Shown here piece after piece: positions 45,947 to 55,828 of a stretch of 64,000 bases of DNA. Every line of letters starts with the position of its first letter. Position 1 is the stretch's first letter. This stretch comes from Prostheceraeus crozeri. Taxonomy: Eukaryota; Platyhelminthes; Polycladida; Euryleptidae. A program made the position numbers and the translations under genes. The notes below the pieces were generated by a model that had not been told where the DNA came from, ran no database searches, and saw only the letters and a program-made list of their open reading frames with translations. The stretch spans positions 1 to 64,000 of the forward strand of contig CAJQUW010008726.1 in assembly GCA_907163375.1 (NCBI GenBank), given 5' to 3'.

Positions 45947-46067
45947 AACGAGAAACCTTTAAACGAAAAGATGTCGGACAATAAAGCAATAAAAAAATAA
46001 TTTGTTCAGTAAAATTTTTTTGTTGTATTCCAATGTTACCACAAAATTCAAATATTATATTTTAAAA

Positions 46068-46883
46068 ATGGATAAAATTAAAGCTGATAATTTTAAAAGA
46101 ATAAAACAATTAGAAGAGTTAATAAAACAAAGAAATATTATGAAAGAAAATCATCTTCAACATAGAATGATAAAAGCTGGTATTCAATCTGATATGTTTG
46201 AAAAAATGCAGCAAACCGAGCAAGTAAAAACTGATTTTGAAAAAAATATGAAACCATTTAAAACTCTTGAAAAAGAACTTACAAATAATGATAAACAAAT
46301 TGATATAACAGATCCAGAGCACAAAACTATATTAGATGACTATGGATTACTAGAATCAAACATTAATACGAAATTACCAAAATCTGTGCAAGTCGAACAT
46401 TCTATCTCATTTATAGATGGAAAAACAATACCTAGATTTTATCTCGGACAAAAAGAAATATTTCCACAACCTTTTCGAGTTTTAATTTTTTCAACAGATA
46501 AATATAGTTTAGATAGAAATTTTGTTGATCTTTTAAGACGAGCAGATTTAAATAATCATGCTGTAGAAGATCTCATAAAATATAAAGCTATATTAGATAG
46601 AGTTGGTGCAGTAAAATCTCTTAGACGTTATAAACAATTAGAAAATTTATTATCAACGGGAGTTAAAGTAGGAAAAGGTTTATCTGAAAAACAGAAAACA
46701 GAAACAACTGTATGTTTACCAGATGATCCACAAGAATTACTAAATAGATTAAATATTTTAATATCGGCAATAAAAGAAGGACATAATTCTAGTTTCAATG
46801 AAATTCATGCTATATTGAAAAGACTGTTAGAAAAGAAGATTCTAAATGAAGAGGATTATAAAAGTATAACGGGACATCTCTGA
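46068..46883 (+). CDS. Conserved-looking Polinton protein, function unknown
   Basis: 271 residues from the ATG in MDKIKADNFKR. This start is preferred over an upstream ATG because it carries the TTAAAAATG context shared by other genes of the element. The N-terminal ~100 residues form charged helices (EELIKQRNIMKENHLQHR). The middle holds a compact segment (PRFYLGQKEIFPQPFRV) and a Leu/Asp-rich region (SLDRNFVDLLRRADLNN). The C-terminus is helical (EIHAILKRLLEKKILNEEDY). It lies directly upstream of the penton-like gene, so it may be a structural or assembly protein. I cannot name a family. Confidence 0.5.
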   Translation: MDKIKADNFKRIKQLEELIKQRNIMKENHLQHRMIKAGIQSDMFEKMQQTEQVKTDFEKNMKPFKTLEKELTNNDKQIDITDPEHKTILDDYGLLESNINTKLPKSVQVEHSISFIDGKTIPRFYLGQKEIFPQPFRVLIFSTDKYSLDRNFVDLLRRADLNNHAVEDLIKYKAILDRVGAVKSLRRYKQLENLLSTGVKVGKGLSEKQKTETTVCLPDDPQELLNRLNILISAIKEGHNSSFNEIHAILKRLLEKKILNEEDYKSITGHL

Positions 46884-46970
46884 TGTCTTTAAGGGCTCGC
46901 CCGTAGCTGAAATATGTTGTTGTTTTTAATTTTTTATAAAAGATATTTATTCAAAATTTTAACTAAAAAA

Positions 46971-47774
46971 ATGTCTTCGAGAGAATTATCATCAGCAGAT
47001 TTAGACAAAATTAATAATCATTTAGAAAATTTGACAGAGATTTTGGGTTCATCAAAATTTAGTACGACGTTAAAAATTATAACAACTACTTCATCACACA
47101 CTTGTAATTTAGAACCCATTCTACATTTGGAACAAAATAAAAATTATCAAATTGCATTGACTAGTTTCTCCACATTTAACACTATTCAAAACGTTATCAA
47201 AGATGTGAATGATCAATTTAGATATTCTACTGATAAAGGCCAAACGTGGAAAATACTAACTTTTCTTCCTGGTTCTTACGAAGTTGAATCAATATCAAAT
47301 GAAATTAAGAGACATTTAGGTATACCATTTAAAGATAAGAAACAATTACATTTTGCAGTTGAACCGGCAGTTAATAAATTTTCTCTTACTTTAGACGAAA
47401 ATCATCAAGTTGATTTTAATCATGATAGATCATTGTCAAAGCTTTTAGGATTTAATAAACAAACTTATAGTCAAGGTTATCATTTAAGTGAGAAGATTCC
47501 AAAAATAACTGAAATAAATTCAATTGTTGTACATTGTGACATTATTGAAGGAGGATATATAAATGGTAAATTGTCAAATTTAATATTCAGTTTTCCAGCT
47601 TTTACTGTACCCATTGGTTATAGATTAAATGTAATTCCACAAACATTAATATATTTCCCTATTACAAGAAAAACTATTAACAGTATTAACATTAGAATCA
47701 CTGATGAGAAAGGACAAGAAATAAATTTTGGAGGTGAAGAGATTATGATAGATCTTTTGGTTCGAGAGGTATAA
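46971..47774 (+). CDS. Penton-like minor capsid protein (element B)
   Basis: 267 residues from the ATG of MSSRELSSAD; the context ACTAAAAAAATGTCTTCG is like that of the major capsid gene. After a short helix the sequence is beta-rich (TLKIITTTSSHTCNLEP; FSTFNTIQNV), then a L-S-K-L-L-G-F motif shared with the gene at 8-475. It ends with alternating strands (INSINIRITDEKGQEINF, then MIDLLVREV). This is the pattern of the single-jelly-roll minor capsid protein of Polintons, which is thought to form capsid vertices. The ATPase gene follows on the same strand after a hairpin array that overlaps the last codons. Confidence 0.7.
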   Translation: MSSRELSSADLDKINNHLENLTEILGSSKFSTTLKIITTTSSHTCNLEPILHLEQNKNYQIALTSFSTFNTIQNVIKDVNDQFRYSTDKGQTWKILTFLPGSYEVESISNEIKRHLGIPFKDKKQLHFAVEPAVNKFSLTLDENHQVDFNHDRSLSKLLGFNKQTYSQGYHLSEKIPKITEINSIVVHCDIIEGGYINGKLSNLIFSFPAFTVPIGYRLNVIPQTLIYFPITRKTINSINIRITDEKGQEINFGGEEIMIDLLVREV

Positions 47775-47870
47775 ACTCCCGTTCGGGAGGTATAAACTCC
47801 CGGTCGGGAGGTATAAACTCCCGTTCGAGAGGTATAATCTCCCGTTCGAGAGGTATAAACTCCCACGCGA
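47765..47870. repeat. 21-bp hairpin repeat array, five units
   Basis: Five units of the form GGAGGTATAAACTCCCGTTCG follow each other, the first overlapping the last codons of the penton-like gene. Across each junction CTCCC-GTTC-GGGAG or close variants form 5-bp stems with a tetraloop. The array is far richer in GC than the flanks. Possible roles are transcript ending or RNA stability. Confidence 0.85.
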
Positions 47871-47951
47871 AGCTAGAGAAGTTTAATTTTCTTCTTCTTC
47901 TTCTTTAAAAACAAAAAATTAAAAAATAAAAATAAAATTTTTTATTAAAAA

Positions 47952-48716
47952 ATGAGTGAAGTGCTCCCATTAATTAAAAAAAGACTCAAATTTAATCATC
48001 ATCCAAATTTATCTAATAAAGTTTTGTAAGTTATTTGCGGAAGATCAGGATGTGGTAAAACATATTTATTATTTAAAATTTTAACGACTCCAAATTTTTT
48101 GGATTATAACAATCTTATAATTTATACAACAACAGCAGAACAACCCGTCTATCAATTTTTAAAATATGGATTTGAAAATAATCTTAAAAAACAGCAATTG
48201 CTTCATTATTCAAAGAATATGAAAAATCTGAAGATGAAGAAGAAATAAGTTCGTGGTGTGAAGAAGCAGCAAAAAATAGTCAGTTAGTAGAATCCAATAA
48301 AAATAAGCATATAAAGATACAATTAATAGATGATAGTGGTAATATGCGAGATCCTAGTAAACTAGATAAAACAATGAAACATTGTGTAATTTTTGATGAT
48401 TGTGTTAATGATAGAAATCAGTCAGTTCAGAGAAATTATTTCACAAGAGGTAGACATAATAACTGTAGTGTTTTTTATTTAACACAAAGTATGTATTCAT
48501 TAGACGGAAGTGTTATTAGAAAGAATGCAAATATATTTATACTATTTGAAATAAATGCAAGAAACTTAAGTGATTCGTTAAGAGATTAATGCGTAAGAAA
48601 TAAAGATAAATTTAAACAATCGTGTAACAATGCTTGGTCAAAAGATTATGGCTTCATTACAGTTAATATTGATAAAAAAATTCATGATAGAGTTATAGAA
48701 AATATTTTCGCGGAGT
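47952..48716 (+). pseudogene. Genome-packaging ATPase of element B (broken)
   Basis: The region encodes the FtsK/HerA-type packaging ATPase of Polintons. It contains a Walker A motif (CGRSGCGKTYLL) near 48030-48065, a Walker B motif (HCVIFDDC) near 48380-48405 and, further on, a Gln-containing sensor segment (SVFYLTQSMYS). In viruses of this group the enzyme drives DNA into the preformed capsid. The start ATG at 47952 has the element's ATTAAAAAATG context. It is a fossil with a few breaks. The gene ends head-to-head with the polymerase gene, separated by about 85 AT-rich bases. Confidence 0.85.
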
Positions 48717-48799
48717 GATAAAAAAATATACAAATATAGTGTTATAATATTTTTTTTATTTATGTATATATCAAATTTGACTATCTTAGAAATTAGAAA

Positions 48800-51700
48800 T
48801 TAAAAAGGTGAAGTAGTTATTCCATCAGGTAAAATTTTTCTTTTATCATCAAATGGATCTAATGCTAATTTATGTTCTTCTTTTAAAAACATTTTATGTT
48901 TTTTTGAATTAAGTCTATAATTACATGCTGTTTTTATTTCATTATTAAATAATACATTTTTATAATCTTGAAATGTTATTTGATTAGCCACTGATGCCTT
49001 TGAAATTCCTTTTAATGTTTTATGTGTTTTGATATTATTAGTTGTATCATAACAGTAACATTTAGATTTTAAAAATATAGCTTCTGTTATGAAATCTTCA
49101 TTTCCTTCTAATTCATCTTTTACTTTACATAAATCAGAAGGATGGATGATATTTTTTATTTTATTAATTTCTTCATCAAGTGAAGAATTATACGGTATTG
49201 TTAATTCTAAGAAAACAGAATCAGTATCTGTAAAGTGTAATTTATAGTTTTTGCCATAAGCAGGTGCTAAATAATCATATATAAATCTATACATAAATAG
49301 ATTTATATAATTCTAATATAGTGAATCCTATAAAATTAAACTTATCATGTTTTACGCTAATTCGACGTAAATGTACAGCACATAGTTCATCACTAAATCT
49401 AGTAGTTCTTTTATATGTAGGTTTCCTTGTTAAATTTTGAAACCTATCTTTATCATAAACTATTTCAATATTTTGTCTATTACGCACATTTTCTAAAGTC
49501 TTACCATAAAATGCATTATTCATTAATTTGAAGAACACGTTTCCAAAATCATCTTTATTTCTTTTAGCTATTTTACGTTTTTCAATAGTGAACTCTATAT
49601 AATTTTTTAACCATTTAGATTTTTGATGAAATAGTTTTCGATGTATTTTGGTGAGAATCATTCCATGTTCTAAATACCAATCTAGCATTCTTCCTTCAAC
49701 AACATACTTTCCTTTATTACCTTGTGTTAACATAAGTTTTTTTGTTGGTCTGTATTTCTTAGGAATTACAGACTTTTGATAATCTGAAAAATCTTCTATA
49801 TTGGGAATTTTGTTTTCGGGACAGAAAGGATAATATTTTGTTGCGCCTTTTATATAATCAGGGTATACTAAATCAACTTCATATATATAACCAAAATTAT
49901 TTTCACCATCATGTGTTTTTTGATAATCAAGAATATTACACCATTCCATCTCACCTGTTGGTAATTCTTGTATCATGCAAGAAGAATATAAGCTATTAAA
50001 ATCATAATATAACAAATAGATTTCTCTCATGAATTCATCAATTGCATTTTCACGTTCTACTCCTTCTCGTTTCGTTCGAAAAATTTCTAATTTTTTTTCT
50101 TTTTCTTCTGGAGATAAAGGTTTCATTATTCCATATTCTTGTGGATTTACTTTCTTATTATAACATTTAACATATCTATTACCTAAAACTGATGAAACTC
50201 CACCTCTAATCCCAGATTCAAAAAATAATAATTCATCATATGTATTTTCTTTATAATGTTTAAGTTTAACATTTGTATGTTTTAATCCTGCTAACCATGC
50301 TAAACCTGGTGTAGAATAACAATAACATGGATCTATTCCATAATATTCTAAACACATATCACGAAAGTTTTCAAAAAGATCAGCTAGTATTAATACATCT
50401 ATCTGAAGATATTTCATTGTATAATCATACATTGTTTTACAATTTAACTCTCTCCAATTCTTTTCAGCTTCTGCATAGTCTTCTTCAGATAATTGTGATT
50501 GTTTTAATGTTGATTTAAATTTATTTATTGGAGGAAGTTGCTTTTCTTCCATAATTGTATTCACAGAATTAAAATTAGTCTTCGACTGTGAACCACAGGT
50601 TTTATCTCCAGTTATGTACTCATACGGAAATATGCCTTTTAAAGGTTTTTAATTATATTTATTTAATATTTTACATTGTTCAGATTTCAAAGTTTTTCCC
50701 ATAACATCTAATGAATAAGGAGTAAAAAATCTAAATGCATCTAAAATTCTAATACAACCTAATTGCATTGAAAAATATTCTTCTTCTTTTTTACATATTA
50801 CATTTATTTGTTGTTGTTGTAATTTTTCAGATGAAAATAAATCTTTCATTACTAGGTGGAAATCATATTTAGAACCATTGTAGAAATATAGGGGAACAAA
50901 GTTATATTTAAATTTATTAGCATTAAGATTACAAGAATTATGTGCTGCACCTCTATATAATCCATTTAGATGATCATGATCTTTTACCTTATCAAGATAT
51001 CTACCTTTGCCATTTTTATATTTTTTTGTAAATTCTTTTCCACAGTAATAACAATTTGTTTCATTAACAAAATTAATTTTTTCTTCATCCGTTAATGGAA
51101 TCATTGGTATATTTGTTTCAGGCAATTGTGAAAAACGACATTGTAATTCTTCTACTTTCTTTGTAAACATTTCTGAACTATCTTCACCATAGTATTGATA
51201 ATATTCTGATTTAAATAATTCAGGATAATTTGAATGAATGTAAATTCCCCAACATAATGGTTTTTGTTCAAATAAATATTTTTCTTTACTTTGTTCAGAC
51301 TTATCATTTTCAGAATTATCATTTTCAGAATCGGGCGAAGCCCTAGAAGACATCTCCGATGTTCCGTGATTTTGTGTTATGTTAACATTATATACTTCGA
51401 AATCACAATATATTTATTGTAAAGGGTACTTTATTTTTGAAATACCATTTATTGTCTTCTAAATAATCATCTTTAGGAAAAGTATTTTCAACTGCTTCGT
51501 TTTGTTGACAATTCTCCAAATGTCTATTCATTTCTTCTTTAGTTCTAAAGCTCGTCATACATTGGAGACAGGGAAAATTTGTATTATCTGAAGTTCTTGT
51601 AAATATAGAAACATCTTTACACAATATAAAATGACCCTGAGAATATAATATATTCGCTTGTGCTGGTTGTTTTGTTTGTTCTAATTTTTCAAATTTATAT

Positions 51701-53043
51701 TGATATATTTCATGTGTTAAGTCGATATATCTTTGTAAATCTTTTTCAGACTGTTGATAATTTTGATTTAATATTTGTAGCTGATAAATATATTCTTTAT
51801 CATATTGTTCTTTATATTGTTGTAGACATTATTTTAAAGATTCATTTATTTTTTGATTGGTTTCATTTTCTTCATTATTTTCTTCATTTAATTTTTGAAT
51901 TGTTTCTATCTTATTTTGATATTTATGGTGATATTCTTGTTGTAACATTTTTAATTGTTGTTGATAATCTGTTTTACATTTTTGTAAACTTTCATTTAAT
52001 TTTTGTAATTTTTGTTGATATTCTGAAGATAAAGATGAATAATTGTAATCATAATCATAATTACGTCCTTTATAATTATTATGATTAATCATTATTGGTG
52101 ATAATGTTTTAACAATTTGAAATTTTTCAGTACATATTATATTTCCTTGGTAAAAAATATTATGATGCATGTAATTTCCTCTATCATTATATACTATTTC
52201 TGATTGACATAAATTTTTATTATTCAAATATAATTTTTTTGAATCTGAGTAAAGTGGTGTAATTTTACCAATAGAAACATAATTCACATTTAATTCAAAA
52301 ACATTTACTTCTATTAAATTTTTATTCTTTTTATGAAACTTTATCAACCTATTATAATCATATGGAAATTCATCTAAACCATCCGAAAGATCAAATTCCT
52401 TTATATATTCTTCTTTATTATAATGACTTAGTCTTTCTTTATGATATTCTGCAGGATGTAAATGTGCTATAATACTCCACAGAAAACAATAATCATCTTC
52501 ATTTTTTATGTTGATTATTTGTGGTGAACTGAAAGGTAAAGGAACATAACTACCACCAGTATTATTTTTATATTTATCAACTACTATTTTCTTGAATTGT
52601 ATTTTAACAAATCTCCAACCAGATTCACGAAACTGGGCTTCAATTATACAATTTTCTAATTTAAGTATCATTTGTTCAAGTATGGGTTGTATATCATTTA
52701 CACTATGAATTTCTTGTGAATTTGTAAAATGACCTTGTATTATTTCTTCAGGAATTCCATCAGGTCCAGTTTTTGTATAAAGTACTTCTACATTCATATA
52801 ACATTTGAAAGATTTCTTAAATATTTTGAAAAAGTTTGTTAATACATTATAAAAAGTTTCATCGGTTTCATTATGTACAACCGATTCATTAAATAAATAT
52901 TTTATATCTGTTACCGCTTCATCGGTTCGTTCAGCTTCATCAAATTCATCAGTATCGCTAAATAAATATCTTCCATCTGGTAAGGTCTCATCTTCACTAT
53001 TAAAAACTTTTTTATATTCCGAATGTGAATAATCATCAAACAT
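48800..53043 (-). pseudogene. polB: Protein-primed-type DNA polymerase B of element B (broken)
   Basis: Open stretches on the - strand span about 4.2 kb. The N-terminal part has an acidic start and the Cys-Phe-Leu-Trp motif (DDYCFLWSIIAHLHP) typical of Polinton polymerases, then coiled coil, a C2H2 finger (FPCLQCMTSF...HLENC) and the C-x2-C/H-D-H segment (VKDHDHLNGLYRGAAH). The catalytic core has motif A (YYDFNSLYSS), motif B (KLMNNAFYGKT) and motif C (HFTDTDSVF). This is the replicase of the element. It is broken, about five breaks. It is the last and largest gene of a tightly packed - strand block reading away from the 54.7-kb divergent promoter. Confidence 0.9.
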
Positions 53044-53046
53044 TTT

Positions 53047-53232
53047 TTAAACTTTTATATCAGTAGGCAATGTTTCTAGATAGTTTTGATAAATATTTAA
53101 TTTTAATATATTTCCTTCATCAACTCGTTCTACATTTTGTAAATGCAATTTACTATTTAAATGAGATTGATGACTTCTTTTTGTTTGCAACTTTTTTTTA
53201 CATAAGTTACAATAAAACTTGGTATTTTCCAT
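53047..53232 (-). CDS. Small C2H2 zinc-finger protein (element B)
   Basis: 61 residues with a single finger, FYCNLCKKKLQTKRSHQSH followed by a second His, then an acidic tail. It ends 3 bases before the polymerase start. The start is preceded by an AT tract ending AAAAAAAATGG. A DNA- or RNA-binding accessory role beside the replicase is plausible but unproven. Confidence 0.6.
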   Translation of the reverse strand: MENTKFYCNLCKKKLQTKRSHQSHLNSKLHLQNVERVDEGNILKLNIYQNYLETLPTDIKV

Positions 53233-53306
53233 TTTTTTTATTTTTTAAAGAAAAAAATTGTGTTTTAATTTTAGATATAAACATTCTAATATCAAGGTCT
53301 TGAGAG

Positions 53307-54065
53307 TTATTTTATATTATTATATATTGCACGTTCTTTAGTTATTTTATTTTCTTTATCATACAAAGTTTTATCAAAAGATAATTTAAATTTATTTTCA
53401 CTAACTATTGATTCTTCATCATCATAAATTGATTCTTCATCATCATAAATTGATTCTTCATCATCATCATAAATTACACTTCTTGGGATTGGATACCATT
53501 CTCTTATTGGAATATCTAACTCTAAATTACATTTTTTATCTGACAATAATATAATAGAGAAAAATATTGGTCTTTGTTCTCTTTTGGAAAATTTAATAAC
53601 ACCACCATAATCTGAATCACTTTTAGTTTTTATTAAAGATGATAAAATTTTAAATTGATTAGATGTAAATCCTAATTTAAATTTTGTAGACCCGACACAT
53701 AGTTGTCTAACAGTATCTTCAACTATACCATCATTATTATTTTCAATTGTAAGAAAATGAAATTTAGTTAAATTTTGATTATATGTAGTATTAATATCAT
53801 GTACATCAGTATGAGATATAAATTTTTCTTCACTTAAATTTTTATAATTACTAATATTTTTATAATCTTTGTTACCATTTACACCTTCTTTTTCAGATGT
53901 TTCAGAATCATCATCTATATTATCATCATCTACATTATCATCATCATCATTATTATTATCATCATTATTATTATAAGATTCTTTAAAATCGGGCAAAGCC
54001 CTAGAACCTTTGCTTCGTTTATTATGATTATGGTCATTGTTAATAGTATAAGGTGTTGTCCACAT
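53307..54065 (-). CDS. Acidic-repeat protein, unknown (element B)
   Basis: 252 residues. The N-terminal part holds a poly-Asp/Asn tract (NNNDDNNNDDDDNVDDDN). A folded-looking middle follows (KFHFLTIENNN; GSTKFKLGFTSNQFKILSS; PIFFSIILLSDKKCNLELD). Near the end a SIYDDEE unit is repeated three times. Near residue 22 the peptide SRALPD is encoded by a short palindrome also present in the polymerase gene. The beta-alpha-beta look of the middle could fit half of a clamp-like fold, but the evidence is weak. It is spaced 74 bases from the zinc-finger gene and 21 bases from the gene before it, so all four - strand genes probably share transcription. Confidence 0.5.
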   Translation of the reverse strand: MWTTPYTINNDHNHNKRSKGSRALPDFKESYNNNDDNNNDDDDNVDDDNIDDDSETSEKEGVNGNKDYKNISNYKNLSEEKFISHTDVHDINTTYNQNLTKFHFLTIENNNDGIVEDTVRQLCVGSTKFKLGFTSNQFKILSSLIKTKSDSDYGGVIKFSKREQRPIFFSIILLSDKKCNLELDIPIREWYPIPRSVIYDDDEESIYDDEESIYDDEESIVSENKFKLSFDKTLYDKENKITKERAIYNNIK

Positions 54066-54086
54066 ATAAATTTTTTCTTGTTGAGC

Positions 54087-54737
54087 TCAACCATTTATAT
54101 AAGATTTTAATAATTTAATATTTAAATTTGAATATAACCCTATATATGTATCATCATCATATCTTTGGGGCATTTCTAATGTTTCTTGTTTATAAATTGT
54201 ATCTCTATAATATACTTGACATAATAATTCTTCGTTATGTTTTTTACTCTCTATGTGAATGTTATATTGATTTTGTTCATCAACAAATAATCTAATTTTT
54301 TCTTTGGAAAAAGATTTTAATTTTTTAACTAATTCTTTAATATTGATATAATTAATAATTTTAGTTTCTATCCAATCAGTATTACTAATCGGCAAAACTG
54401 CTCTAATAAATCCGTAAACATTATTATGTCCAATAACAACCATATTTTCTTTATTTAATTCTACATACGCAACATCATTATATTTACTTACTATATCCAT
54501 AAATTTTATAAATGGATCACCTGGAAATAAACAATAATTAGTTTCTATAGAAGGTAAACCTTTAGTCTGTTCTCTAAATATTTCGGCTTGTAATTGAAAC
54601 AAAATATTAACATCTATACATGGATTATTATTATCATTATTATCAAAACATTTATTTTCAAATCCCGTTGATCTCGTCGAATAAGAAGAACAGGATGAAG
54701 CGGGCGAATATAATTTTTTTAAATTTGGATTTTCCAT
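54087..54737 (-). CDS. Possible sliding-clamp-like protein (element B)
   Basis: 216 residues, first gene of the - strand replication block. After a Ser-rich start, residues about 75-170 resemble the N-terminal domain layout of PCNA: helix (PFIKFMDIVSKYND), strand (VAYVELNKENMVVIG), strand (VYGFIRAVLPIS), a strand with I-N-I, helix (IKELVKKLKSFSKE), and strand (KIRLFVDEQNQYNIHIE). PCNA rings tether polymerases to DNA, which would suit a gene beside polB. The likeness is in the order of secondary structure and hydrophobic pattern, not in identity, and only one domain is visible. It may be something else. Confidence 0.35.
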   Translation of the reverse strand: MENPNLKKLYSPASSCSSYSTRSTGFENKCFDNNDNNNPCIDVNILFQLQAEIFREQTKGLPSIETNYCLFPGDPFIKFMDIVSKYNDVAYVELNKENMVVIGHNNVYGFIRAVLPISNTDWIETKIINYINIKELVKKLKSFSKEKIRLFVDEQNQYNIHIESKKHNEELLCQVYYRDTIYKQETLEMPQRYDDDTYIGLYSNLNIKLLKSYING

Positions 54738-54811
54738 TTTTTTATTTTTATTAGAAAAAATTTATTTTTTTATTTTTATTAGAAAAAATTTATTATTTTT
54801 ATTGTTAAAAA
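54738..54811. promoter_or_regulatory. Divergent promoter region of element B
   Basis: Only 74 bases separate the - strand replication block from the + strand virion block. The spacer is nearly pure A/T and contains a tandem duplication of TTTTTATTAGAAAAAATTTA, and both start codons follow A-runs. It must contain promoters in both directions if these genes are transcribed separately. Confidence 0.6.
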
Positions 54812-55699
54812 ATGATGTTACCAAATGTTGGTGGAGGTGCATATATCCCGAATAATCGTGAATTAGAAATAGAAATAGAAAATTATATCATAAAAACTGG
54901 AGACGTTTTATCGGGTCCATTGCATCTTTCTATTCTTCCTCAACAAAATACAGAGTTAACAAATAAACAATATGTTGATACACAAATCAATGACTTAAAA
55001 GAAAAATACATAAACGATGTTTTGGTTCCACTGATGAATGAATTAAAGTTGCTTAAACTTAATGACAAATCATTAAACGAAAAATTATCAAAACTTGATA
55101 AAAAGGATAGAGAGCTAGAAGCAGATATAGCAAAACTTTTTAAAAAGATTTCAGAACAATCAAAAATTTTAATATTACTTTCTATAAAGTTAAAATCTGC
55201 AGTCATTAAAAATAAACATCAGATACAACTATTGAAAGAACAATTAGAAGATGAAATAGAAAAACTACCTGAAAGAATTAAAAAAAATTTAAAGCAGTTA
55301 CAAACTACATTCCAAAAACGTGTTGATGAATTGAGTTCCAAAATTACTCATCAAATGAAAAAGATGAATCGAATAATAAATGAAGTAAACTCACTTAATC
55401 AAAAAGTTGATAAAATGAAAACTCTTAAAATCAATTTAGAAAATGAATTAAAGAAAAATTTACAAGAAAACTCTAAAGAAAATAAAGAACAGTTAGATTC
55501 TGTTAAAAGACAATTAGATGTTCTTAAAGTTAAATTGAATGCTCTTAAAACGGCGTTGAAGATTAATCAGCAGAAAATGCAAGTTAATAGAAAAGAAATT
55601 AAAGTACATCACACGCTGCTTGACGCAATAGATAACGTACAACGGAAAATTAATAAAGTTATCTCGACGTTGTTGTCTATTCACAAACGTAAATCTTGA
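54812..55699 (+). CDS. Fibre-like coiled-coil attachment protein (element B)
   Basis: 295 residues, complete. Residues about 27-62 read KTGDVLSGPLHLS, then TELTNKQYVDTQIN. This matches the pattern of phage tail-fibre repeats (T-G-x-x-(M/L)-x-G-x-L, then N-x-x-Y-V-D). The rest, from about residue 60 to 280, is a long heptad coiled coil (LKLNDKSLNEKLSKLDKK and onward), suited to a trimeric shaft. The protein opens the virion cassette and lies upstream of pVI-like, capsid, pX-like and phospholipase genes. A surface fibre bound to the penton is the natural reading. No knob domain is obvious, and the receptor-binding part may be the short C-terminal end. Confidence 0.65.
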   Translation: MMLPNVGGGAYIPNNRELEIEIENYIIKTGDVLSGPLHLSILPQQNTELTNKQYVDTQINDLKEKYINDVLVPLMNELKLLKLNDKSLNEKLSKLDKKDRELEADIAKLFKKISEQSKILILLSIKLKSAVIKNKHQIQLLKEQLEDEIEKLPERIKKNLKQLQTTFQKRVDELSSKITHQMKKMNRIINEVNSLNQKVDKMKTLKINLENELKKNLQENSKENKEQLDSVKRQLDVLKVKLNALKTALKINQQKMQVNRKEIKVHHTLLDAIDNVQRKINKVISTLLSIHKRKS

Positions 55700-55701
55700 T
55701 C

Positions 55702-55790
55702 GAACTTTGTTCAGAGGCTTTAGCGGATCGGACCAAAGGTCCTCAGGTTACTAACCAATAGAACCTTGTTCAGAGGCTTTAGCCGATCGT
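55702..55790. repeat. Intergenic palindromic repeat, two direct units
   Basis: The unit GAACYTTGTTCAGAGGCTTTAGCSGATCG occurs twice (about 55702 and 55761; written with ambiguity, 11- and 18-base parts conserved). The first unit is followed by GGACCAAAGGTCC, a perfect hairpin, and CTCAGGTTA. The same sequence lies inverted at 58571-58618, so the two repeats bracket the pVI-like, major capsid and pX-like genes. Confidence 0.8.
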
Positions 55791-55828
55791 AAATATTTTT
55801 TCCCAAAAGTCAAATTTAATCCTAAAAA

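Noticed and set aside
47618-47866. CRISPR-like reading of the 21-bp repeats
   Set aside because: Units abut without unique spacers, and the context is a eukaryotic virus-like element.
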